A stretch of DNA of 64,000 bases from Siniperca chuatsi. Taxonomy: Eukaryota > Chordata > Actinopteri > Centrarchiformes > Sinipercidae. Positions 38,378 through 64,000 of this stretch are shown here, piece by piece; within the stretch, counting starts at the first letter, position 1; each line of letters opens with the position of its first letter. The notes beneath the pieces were generated by a model. That model did no database searches. It was not told where the DNA came from and was given only the letters and a program-made list of their open reading frames with translations. The stretch covers positions 7,824,822-7,888,821 of the forward strand of contig NC_058055.1 in NCBI RefSeq assembly GCF_020085105.1, read 5' to 3'. The translations under genes were made by a program, and so were the position numbers.

Positions 38378-38644
38378 AGAAATATCAGGTAACACGTTAA
38401 ACTAAAATATTATGTACAGGCTTCTTGATCATCTCATTGTGAATTCCAGTAAACGATTCAATGCTATTCATAGTCCTTTTGTTAACCTCTACAGAAAACA
38501 AAGTGTTTTAAAATCAACAGCTACTTTCAAGCTACAGTACACAACAGTTTAGTCACATTTAAAAAGACTGAATACACCTTGACAAAACATTTAACCAAAC
38601 ATATGGACACCTGCTGCAAAAAGCCCTGCCATGCACCGTCCTGA

Positions 38645-54190
<15,546 letters not shown>

Positions 54191-54216
54191 GTTGCAAGAC
54201 TTCAATATATATATAT

Positions 54217-55270
54217 CTAGTAATAAAAGAAACAGAAGAGGTTATCACAATTAAGCCAAGAAATATCAGTCCAATGTGGCAACATGTCATCAAATATTTT
54301 AAATGGACAGAAGATTGATGAACCTTCATTTTCAATAAGAGACAACACTAAAACAGACAATGTGATATTCCAATTATTTCGAAGCTTAACGTCAGTATCT
54401 ACACATGTGGATAACTGTCTCCACATTTAATAAAGTCAAAGACAGTTAGATAGTTCACTATCGCCCAACACTGCCATCATTTTTGTTTGAGACATTACAT
54501 CCAAATCAGTTTTATTTGGGAGTATGGCTTCCAGTGTGGAATCAGAAAATGTCACCATGTCTCAGTAAAATCATCATAGGTGTTGTCATGATCTCCAAAG
54601 ACTCCATTATTCGCCATCTATGGAGCATCTCCATGATTTGTCTGAGGATGACATCATAGCCTACAGTCCATCCTCCGTTCAGACAGATCAAAACCGAGCT
54701 GTGCAATAAGATATCGTTTTTATAAAAAAATACTTTTAGGATGGATTATCTCTTTAACTGTAACGTTTCTCAATCGATCTGTCACCAGGATACATAAAAC
54801 AGTTAACTAGCTGAATATAACGTTAACTGTTAACTTACCTAACGTTCAATTCAATAAAGACATACTGCAAAGCAAGCTACCAACTTGATGGTTAACTGTT
54901 AGCGGTCGTTAAAGTGCAATTTTTATTGAATTGAAAACATTACAGACACACATAATAAACCAAGCTAACGGATGATAATTAAGTTAAGTTAAAGTTAGCG
55001 TCAATTTTCCGTTAACTAGCTAGCTGCATTTACTAGCAAGACGTTGACATTAACGTTACCTTTTCACGTTTCCTCCAGTGCCAACGTTTAAATATCACGA
55101 AAACTGCATTCAGCGTTCTGGCTGATACTGGATAGCACTAATATCGCACACTCTTAATAAAACGTTACTTGTTGCGGCTAACTCGATTTACTTTTGTCCT
55201 TTGCCCGTGTGTACTTAACGTTACACCAATATCCATGAGATTAATAATACTGCCCGCCACTTTCAAACAC
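54217..55270 (-). promoter_or_regulatory. kif4: kif4 5' non-coding exon, first intron and promoter
   Basis: A probable first exon ends at 55060 (GTGAAAAG followed by GTAACG) and splices to the start-codon exon whose acceptor ends at 54217. On the minus strand TTTGAAAGTGGCGGGC (55267-55252) joins a CHR-like TTTGAA to an E2F-like TGGCGGG. CCAAT lies at 55226-55230 on the plus strand. These are elements seen at mitotic genes, but their order differs from the classic CDE-CHR tandem. Eight or so ACGTT words occur from 54,760 to 55,220. No TATA box. Confidence 0.45.
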
Positions 55271-55299
55271 ACAGCTCCTCCTTGTTCTTCTTCTACTCA

Positions 55300-58200
55300 T
55301 AGTTTTATGGCAGCGTGAACGCAACTCGGCAGCGTCACTGACCTCTATAGGATAAAAGTAAAAACACAGTATTTGTACAACCTCAGCAAAGATTAAAAAC
55401 AAAAAACGAAAGAAACACTCATTCCATTCTTTCACCTTGACCATTTTTACTCTACACACATGAAACACACATGCAGCTTCCAATTTAGTTATTTGTTATA
55501 TATTTTCCTTCCCTCTTCTCTGTAATTGAACCAATGTGTTCTTCACAGTGCAATTCCTGATTTTCTACCATATGTTTTTTGGTGCATTCGGAATACTGGA
55601 TGTATTTGAAGGAGCTGGCAGTAAACAAATTCATCAAGACTTTGAGGTTCAAAAACTGAAAGGGGTTCCATTAATTCTGACTGTTGAAACAAATCATCCA
55701 GTCTGTAAATGAGTCAGCATTCAGATGCTTGTCCCAGTGAGCTGAGCACATATCCCATAATCTCTTAATAATTATTTCATGAACCGAATGGAAATACTTT
55801 GTATGGCTTTGAGAGTGATACAATTTCAGTGTACTATGGTGTTAATCAAATGAACCAAATGAAGTGAAGAGAGTGAGCATCAAAACCGTGCTGCCCGGGC
55901 AACAGCATGTGACTCGATAATTGTGTAATTGTGAGATTTTTTTCTTTTCACTTCAAGATGAGTGCAAATAGAGGAGGAAGATAAGGCAGAAGGGAAGCTG
56001 AGTGGGTGACATGACATCCCTCTTGATGAGATGAGTTTTGAGCCTACAATAGAAAAGGGGGAGTGGCTCTTCTGTTCTGGCTGGAAGAGAAAGGTCATTA
56101 CACTGGGAGCCAGAGGGGAAAACAGCTGAGTCCAGATAAAATGACGACAAGGTTTCTACAGGGAGGAGAGAGCTAAGCAGGCAATGTAGTGCCATAAGTC
56201 AGTGCATGGACTCGTGCTGCATTTGTGTGCTTCTGATAAGCTGCATTAATATGTCCAGAAATTCCACAATGCTGTACATAAGTCTCACCAAATTGGTTCT
56301 CCTGCATCCAGAGTTTGTCCTACCAATACACCAGAGGATTTAGTAAATGTTCAGGAGAACAGAGCACTCACAGCGCTGTTGTAATTTGCCCCCAATCTAT
56401 GTCCTTTATCAACCTTGTGATCAGTGGGAACTGCAACAACATTGATAGAGCTTATCCTCTCCAACACAGATGTCTGGCTCAGCCTCCACCCCTCCTGTGA
56501 CAGATGCTGTTGACCCCACATACAAACAATGAAGTCACATTTTCACAGTATGAATGAATTAGCCATGGGAGCATATCCAATAGTGGTATTTAGTGGACAT
56601 GTCCTACATCATGTTGCAAAATGTGATAAAATGGCTTTTGATGCTGGTTGCTGGCTTGTGTAACCATTGTATTGATTATTTATCATCCATTACTGAGCAG
56701 TTGAAACCATAAAGATAATATTACACAAGGTAGGGGGGCTTCAGAGTGCCTTGAAACTACAGTGGATGGAGAGATTTTGTGCTAAAACACTAGACTGGCC
56801 AAGTTGTTTTGATATCCAGAAATCTCAGCAGGAGACTGGAGAAGTAATAAGTGGGTCATTGTTATTGACCAAACCCCTGCTGATATACTATAGTCATTAT
56901 ATGCCACAAAAATATCAGTTATATTCCCTTTAGTCCCATTAAATAGATTTTTATTCAACCAGGGGTGTAGTATAGGCTGCAATGTTATTTTGTGTTTTTT
57001 GACTTTTTGAAGAACCTGTGAAGTTTCACAGAACGTTCTTTTTATTTGAATTATCATTAGTATGGCTCACTATCTATCTTCAGTCAGCTACTGTACACGT
57101 AGTCTGAGAGGTGGGTGAGTCCTGCCGCTGTGGGAAATTCCACCACAAGGCCTAATAACAACATGCCAGATTGTCTCTGCTCCCAAGAATAGAACAGACA
57201 GTGAAAGAATGGAACAAACTAGTCTATTCTCTCCATATACAGTACATTCACTAAATGACAATAGTGCAACTGTGGATTTTTCTTAAATAGGAAGATTACA
57301 ATGGCAACAATAATGCTCTCAGCTCGGCCATATTGGGCTCACTTAAAGCCACTTTGGCCTTGAACAGCAGTGCCCACTCTTATACTGTAGCTGGAATGGG
57401 AGGAAATTCAGCCTGCTTCCCCCTTTCCTGTTGTAGTTTCAAAAGATAATCTGCATGGGGTGGATTGCATTGCAGTGACATCACGCATGCCTAAAATCCA
57501 ATGGTTGCATGGATGGGGTTTTGAAGAGGATACACTCTGCTCAGCTGCACTAAGCCATGTGTACATACCAGATCCATGCTCTACTAAGCTTAGCATTCTA
57601 TAATGGAGTTTCCCTTTAACTGTGGAAAATGTAAAAGATGATCAAGGAATTACAATCTAAGTAAAGTAGCTAACATAATAATTAAGCCTGCTGACTCTCA
57701 GTTAATTAGAGTGAATTTGAGTTTTGAGTTGCTGCGGAAATTTATCAGTGAAATATTAGCAAGATTACCGCATACATTGCTCAAATTCCATCAGAGCTGA
57801 TTAATCTATAGACTTCATGACTTTAGAGCGCTGAATGTGATGATAAAGCTATCGTATCACATCATATTATACTTCCACGACTGAGGACATTTTCCACATT
57901 AGTCTGTTGACTTATATTCTGAAGTAGAATGACATTCCAGCTTTGGCAGTTTCTGTTATCATAAAATGAATGAATGGGATAGTCACTATTTTAGTCTACA
58001 CAGTAAAACAACATTGTTTTTTTACAGTTGAAATAATCTCAAAATAACCTTCACAGATAAGGAAAGTCATGTGAGTACTGACCCCACTGCAACATCATTT
58101 ACATGAATATTGCTCAAATAAGATGACAATAAGATGTGGTATGCAATGATTTTCAAGGGCTTTGCTATCATTTGCATTTGTCATTTCTTTAGAAATGTTA

Positions 58201-60050
58201 TGATGGGCACCTCATTTACAATACAAATTCAATGAAAACCAAAAACAGTCTAAAACAAGTAAATCCACATCAGGTAATCAGTTATCACAACAGTTTCTGT
58301 AAGCCCTGCGTTTTCCAGATTCATTTTCCAAGAAAGTTAAACAGAAAATATGGAAGTCATTCATGCAGGAGAATGATGGTTACACTCAAACCCTTGCTCA
58401 AACTAAAGTTATTTAGCCAAATATGTACTTTAGTGGGCAAATGCTCAGTCAATATCCACAAGAACCAACAATAATTAGTTGTACCTTTTAAAACAGACTT
58501 GAAGCCTTATGCTGAGTCAGTCATGGGGCACTTGTCTGTGGGTTACTGCTTACTGCTCTGGCCCAGATGATAAACTCAAATTAAATATGTCTGTACTTGA
58601 CAGCAAATGGGGGTAAAGACAAAGCAAATGGATGCTGAACGCACAAAAACCTTAAGATAAGTTTAATATAAGCACAAGCACTTTTTTGGCACTGCAATAT
58701 TGCAGACATTTACAGTTTCATCAGCACTGGTCCTGTTATGAGAATCAACACCACACAAAAAGCAAATAGCACTGAGGATATTACAGGCCACTCTAAAATG
58801 TAACATATTCTCCATGTTCTCTACTATCAGCCAGGCTTTAAATGCTGAGCAACACGGAGCAACTTCCTCTGAGATGATTTGCTCTGAGAGGTTTGGAGAT
58901 TGTTTGGACACTATAAACTGTCTTGGGCTAATCCATTTTTTCTTCTCCAAAGTATGCAGCTTTGACTACTTTAAAAAAAATCTATTTTGGACCATAAACC
59001 TTGAAGAAGGATGACTTATAAACAAATATATCTCTCCTGACAGATTTCCCGTAAGTTCAATTGAAAAATAAGTATGAAAAAGCAACTGTCAAAGACATTT
59101 GTGCCTTGAATCTGTATTACTGTTTCCAGATTGGCTTCAGTAGTCAGTAGTCTTATTGCTTGAAATGTAGTTCAGCCTAAATGTAGGTATAGGTATGTAG
59201 CTGATTTCAAATAGGTATTGTGAATGCATAGGAAAGGAGGAAAACACATGCTCAAATGAATTTAATAATTTCAATGTCTATATGTTTTATTTAGTTTTAT
59301 CCAGAGATCAAGATCTCAGACCTGCCCCCATGTCACCCACCCAGGCCATATTTCACTCTGTCGGGCATATAGTGTTTTCATTTTCCAGCACACTCTGCCC
59401 AGCATCATGAGTCAGGGCATGGTCATCATCAGCTGACCCTACAATGTGTAATAATCACTGACATTTAGACCACTGCTCTGGTCACTGCTCTTTTTACTGA
59501 TAGCATACATTTATTTCTGACTAAAAGGTAGGGGGCTGAATGGGGGTGGAGCTGGAGAATGATTCAGGGGGTCCAGAACTGGACAGGAGACATTTATGAC
59601 AGAATTAATTCATATTAATTCATATTTATATGTATTTACTGATTCAGGACCCCAGATAAGCTATGATATGTACACAGATTTCATGTTAGCCATTCGGAAT
59701 AAAACCAAAATGACGAACTACTTTAACAGTAAATGTTTAAAAAGAAAGCACCTTAGTCTATATAACCTTTATCCCTTGAGACGCTTGCTTGAATAATAAA
59801 TCACCTCAGTGAAATACAAAGACACTGACAAATCAATTCTCTTTACAGCATTCATACTTAAAGAATTAGTAGAGAATCCAGAGAATAGGCCCAGAGAAGA
59901 AAGACCACTCAGACTGTATGCCTTTTATAGCTTAGGGATACCGATACTTTTACATGAACGCACGCATACACGCGTATGCACGTCGTGAGCGCGCAAGCTT
60001 CCACAGCACCGTACATTTCTTCTGAATTGCAAATTTGATACCCCCAGAAG
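55300..60050. other. Intergenic region between the divergent kif4 and ammecr1 genes
   Basis: About 4.8 kb, AT-rich, with no recognised gene, RNA or long repeat. ORFs are all below 100 codons and without resemblance to known families. Distal regulatory elements for ammecr1 may lie here but no specific site can be supported. Confidence 0.6.
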
Positions 60051-60059
60051 CTACGCATA

Positions 60060-61158
60060 ATGTGTAGCAACTGGGCGCAACACATTTTCTGAATCCGGTT
60101 CCGGAGTGCCGACGACACCGATGCCTGTGCCCACAGACTGATCACAGGGCTTTTACCCGAACAGCACTGAATGGTAGCAGCTGAGAGACGGGTGCGGAGC
60201 GAGGGTTGCCAAACCCGGAGGATTTCTCACGGCTCACGGACTAGAATGCTCTTCTATATGTATCCCCATAAACGGATGACAACCTCCAAACAAACCTATA
60301 CTGAAAACTTTCAGCTCTACATTTGACGCGGGGGTGTTATTGAGATTTTTTTAAACCAGGTCCAAGAACAGACATCATGCAGGTGCAAACTGTGGGCTAG
60401 CGTTACTGAAATGACTTGCTCGGCGCTGACGCGTTGCATTGTGCCATGCCAACCCTGCATTATCAGATGCCATTTTACTCTGCGTTATCCCAGCGTCTGG
60501 AATTCCAACATACTGGGCCTGTTGTGTAATTAGAAGTTCGTGAGGCAGTGGCAAACAAGCTGGTGCAATGAGAAGCTACGCTGTCCAAGACATTGTACGC
60601 AATTTGTGCTGAAGCTTATGGGTCCTGCGTACTCAAGCTCCCAGCTTCCACTTGGAGAGGTGTGCTGCGGGGCTACAGCGCACTGGCTGTCGGCTTCACA
60701 TCTGGACCGCCTGGATACTGTCATCTGCGGCCTGTTCGGACTGTGCACTCCCTGAACTTGTATGTTTACGGGGAACTGAGTGAGATAGCCTCGGATGGTG
60801 TCGTGTTAGGGAGAAGGGTGAATATTTGTCTGGGACTTGACGTTATCGGTGATCCACTGGAACACCGTGGTCCAAAGCTGGACTGGCTAACTACTCATGG
60901 AAAAAACGTTTATCCAGCTATGGATTTTGCGTAGCGAAGTCACGCATTTTTAAAGGCAACGCTAGGGTGACATTGCAGTCTTTTCGCCACATCGGTTATT
61001 TCGTCGTCCGACAAAAAAATAAAAGAGTGAAAGTGGAGTATTGTCCGTCATACGTATCAACGCAGTGGGATTTCTACGTCTGGTCGGCGTTCCCCCCCAC
61101 CCTTCCCGCGGTGACGGTTATGGGTCGGAAGCGGTGTGTCGGTGCAGATTGTTCCAAG
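60060..61158 (+). promoter_or_regulatory. ammecr1: ammecr1 CpG-rich promoter and 5' leader
   Basis: CpG density rises sharply from about 60,060 and stays high into the coding exon, as in a housekeeping-type promoter. No TATA box was seen. The frame of the coding start stays open upstream from about 60,967 and includes an in-frame ATG at 61120-61122, 13 codons before the conserved start. A separate 113-codon frame at 60,593-60,934 opens only with TTG and looks non-coding. The transcription start is not fixed. Confidence 0.55.
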
Positions 61159-61592
61159 ATGGCGGCCGGGTGCTGCGGGGTGAAGAAGCAGAAACTGTCG
61201 GGATCGCCCGGGTCGGGGGGTCCCGGCGGGGTGGGGGCGGGAAGCGGGGTTGCAGGAACCGGACATTGTGGCTCGGAGTTGGGGATTGGCTCCTCCGCGA
61301 CCGTTGCAGCAGCGGCGAACGTGAGCAGAACCAACGGCCTGGGGGGACCCGGGGGTAACGTTAGCGGCAGTAGTAGTAGTGGTAGCAGCGGCACAAACGC
61401 TCTGTCCCCGGCCCCGGCTGGTTACACTTCATCCGGCCTATCCCCGAATATCAGCTCGGGACCTGGTTCGGGAAGTGGAGGCAGAAAAATGGTCGTCTCA
61501 GCGGAGATGTGCTGTTTCTGCTTTGACGTGCTTTATTGCCATCTGTACGGCTACCAACCTCCGAGAACACCCAGGTTTACAAATGATCCCTT
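61159..61592 (+). CDS. ammecr1: AMMECR1 nuclear protein, first coding exon (gene continues beyond window)
   Basis: The ATG at 61159 has an ideal Kozak context (CCAAGATGG) and opens MAAGCCGVKKQKLSGSP, the conserved vertebrate AMMECR1 start. Residues 14-108 are a Gly/Ser/Ala-rich low-complexity stretch, variable among species. MVVSAEMCCFCFDVLYCHLY from residue 111 begins the AMMECR1 domain, followed by GYQPPRTPRFTNDP. The exon ends after 144 codons plus two bases at the donor GTGAGT (61593). The rest of the domain is encoded further right, outside the window. The human gene is linked to Alport syndrome with midface hypoplasia and elliptocytosis; the biochemical activity is unresolved. Confidence 0.95.
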
Positions 61593-64000
61593 GTGAGTAT
61601 TTTTGTCTTTTGTTGTTTTGCTGCATGTCAAAGCTCATTGGTGTTTTCTCTCAACAAATGTCTGTTGCGGCACACTTGATGGGTTTACCTCTGGATTCTG
61701 CTTCAGTGTTAAGGGCACAACTGTCACATCTAAACAATATTTTACGTCTAATGAAATTAACGTGAAAACCTCGCGATCATAGCTTAATTTGGAATTTGGG
61801 CCTTGGCGAAGAGACTGTCTGCTGTGGCCTGCAGCTACACTAGTCTAACATTAACGTTACAATGAATGATTTGATGTGATGTTATCAAGCTATGTTACCT
61901 ATCACTGAATGATGTACATTTAGTATTTCTAGATTCCCCGTCGCTACTCGGCGAAATAAACATTTTGCGATACTGTTTGTCCAACTCGAATAACACTGGC
62001 TGACGTTAGCTATAAGCCTTTTTGCTACTAGCTAATATTAGCTAGCCACTAACACTTAAGCTAAAAGTGAGCGTGGACCGAGTAAGATAACATCGCTTAT
62101 TTTTCAGTTTAAAAGGAGCAGTTTTGCTAGTAATGATATATCATAAACTGCTAAAATACAAAACATCAAAAGTTAAACGTTAATGTTAATATTCTTGATC
62201 TTCTAAATTGCCCTCAATGAACTCTGGATTGCCACATACTAGGTTTAGCTTTGTTAGCTATAAGCTACATTAGAGTAGCAACGAAGCACTAATGAGCTTG
62301 TAGTCATTAATTTCATGGTAAATGTATTAAAGTCTTCACGGTATCAGGGTCAGATAACCGGTCATATTACTCACTGGTTTTACAGCAGGTTTTAGCTGGT
62401 AAGTGTACTGTCGAATCAAAGGAAACAAACGGTAACAACCGAGTTTAGCATCAACCAACAAAGAAAAGGTGGTTCTTGCTAAGTACTAAGCATACCTAAG
62501 CATTCCTTATGGCAAAATGTAACTAAAAATAGCATTGACCTTGTTAAATAAATATAACAACCAAACGGAATGTGTAACCATTTGAAGCATTCACTGAACA
62601 TGAGGCTATTTGTGATATGACCAAATTAGCCACAAGATTGATAAATGTATATCATCTGCCCTTAACCGCACTCCTGCGCCCTCTACTGAAACATTTTAAC
62701 CTCACCTTATACAACGTTGTAATGTGATAGCAATTGGGGGCGTTTTACTTACATTTTGAGGTTATAAAGGGATTGTTTACAATTGCAGCCATAGTTGTCT
62801 ATTCCAGTGTATTGGCCTGAAATGGGTGAAGAAACTTGGGAGTGACTTATTGACAGGGACACACGTTTAAATATTTGAAAATAGTCAAAGGAATTGCAGC
62901 ATTTAAAATGTGTATTCTACTGTCATATGACAAGTTTAAAGTGTAACAGTGAAAGGCAGTCTTGCACTTCATCATGCAGACACTAAAATACAATGTTGCA
63001 TACATTTGAAATGCATATGATGAGTTGTGAATGGTGTGTATTTATGTAAACAGTTCAAACACCCCCAATGTGTTTGCTGGTAATCATTGTCTATTATGTT
63101 ATTATATTATCTATAACAGTCCCTCATACACATTGTATATGTATACAATAAACAAATTCCCTTTCTCTTCTTACTCTGCATTTTCACATCAAAAGGCTCT
63201 TTTGCAATTATAGTTGACACTGTATTGAATGATGAATATGCTGAAATGCTGATTTTGGCATGTTGACCTTTGAAAGAAAATCCAACATGTTGGAGCCTAA
63301 ATTGTACTAGAGTATCCTCAAAATCTAACACACTAACGTCTCTATCTAGAGTCTATCTCAAAATCACCTCAGCAATCTCCAGTTAAAAGGCTTTACACAT
63401 TCAAATATCAGAACCAATCAAAACTCACAGTGGTGTGGCAAACACTGAACAATGAATTGATATGTCCCAGACAGTGGATACAGCTCACTGTATCATGCCT
63501 TTGGTGTTAACTTGACTAACCAAATACATATCAAATAAATGCAAATCTAACACTATTACATTTTTTTTTGTGAATTAATTTCAGACATTCCTGATTCCAT
63601 GTACGGTTGCATCTATACATTTGCACGTCCACACTTTGACATTTCTCCCAGTGTTGCGCCAAACTAACCTGGCAAGCCAGATTAGTGTTGCCATTGATAA
63701 TACACAAAAAAAATAATCCGTTGTCAGTCTGTTAATCTAAAAAATGCCCTCCTAGGCCCAGTCCCAATATCCACTATAAGCATTAAACCTTCATATACAT
63801 TAACTGATGTCATCTGTGTAATCAAGATACACAGATGAGGGGTGTGAGTGACTTAAAATGCCTGATTAGGAATGGGACATGTTTTGTCAAGTCCCATGTT
63901 GGTAGTTTTCTCATATATCATATATAGTTTAATAAAATTGAGTGTTTGCTGCTGACTTTCTGAATAATATAATAATAGCTGACAAAGTCACTGATCTGAG
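61593..64000 (+). other. ammecr1: ammecr1 intron 1 (incomplete)
   Basis: This begins with the GTGAGT donor and continues past the window end without a recognisable second exon (the next is expected to encode PLFVTWK-like residues). It includes ACGTT words up to about 62,710 and a CTCF-like GCGCCCTCTACTG at 62676-62688. Otherwise it is AT-rich with nothing to assign. Confidence 0.75.

Noticed and set aside
54191-54205. Five extra residues before the kif4 start
   Set aside because: The upstream initiation codon would be TTG; the ATG at 54190 has A at -3 and gives the normal KIF4 N-terminus.
60593-60934. 113-codon ORF upstream of ammecr1
   Set aside because: It begins with TTG, lies in CpG-rich promoter sequence where stops are rare, and has no recognisable domain.

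Overview
This window is vertebrate nuclear DNA, almost certainly from a ray-finned (teleost, probably percomorph) fish. The genes are split into short exons with consensus GT/AG borders. Their products align throughout with vertebrate proteins recalled from general knowledge. The introns carry hAT-type and other short DNA transposons, fish-style dispersed repeats and long CA/TG microsatellites. There is no operon, CRISPR array, phage or bacterial feature, and I found no tRNA or rRNA gene.

Layout. (1) About 600-11,630, minus strand: kcnk4, a TRAAK/TREK-type two-pore potassium channel with six coding exons (462 codons), two probable 5' leader exons and a TATA-box promoter. (2) About 11,640-19,000: intergenic DNA with repeats, a TG microsatellite and one unexplained exon-like ORF on the plus strand. 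(3) About 19,000-27,600, minus strand: an adenylosuccinate synthetase gene (adss2-like), 13 exons, 473 codons. (4) About 27,640-38,000: intergenic DNA, mostly featureless, with one weak candidate transcript. (5) About 38,000-55,250, minus strand: the chromokinesin gene kif4 (KIF4A orthologue), 30 coding exons, about 1,245 codons, with several transposons in its introns. (6) About 55,300-60,000: intergenic DNA. (7) About 60,100 to the window end, plus strand: CpG-rich promoter and first coding exon of ammecr1, whose later exons lie outside the window.

The genes have no evident shared pathway: membrane excitability (kcnk4), purine synthesis (adss2), mitotic chromosome and spindle-midzone function (kif4), and a conserved protein of uncertain biochemistry (ammecr1). 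kif4 and ammecr1 are divergently transcribed, starting about 5 kb apart. adss2, kif4 and ammecr1 start in TATA-less regions rich in CpG and in AACGTTA-type words, while kcnk4 appears to start at a TATA box.

I did not find a convincing undescribed biological system. The best items for a second look are the nested and target-site-flanked hAT elements in kif4 introns, a spliced leader with upstream ORFs on kcnk4, an orphan exon at 12.9-13.1 kb, a tandem splice donor in the kif4 iron-sulfur exon, and the AACGTTA word clusters at three promoters.
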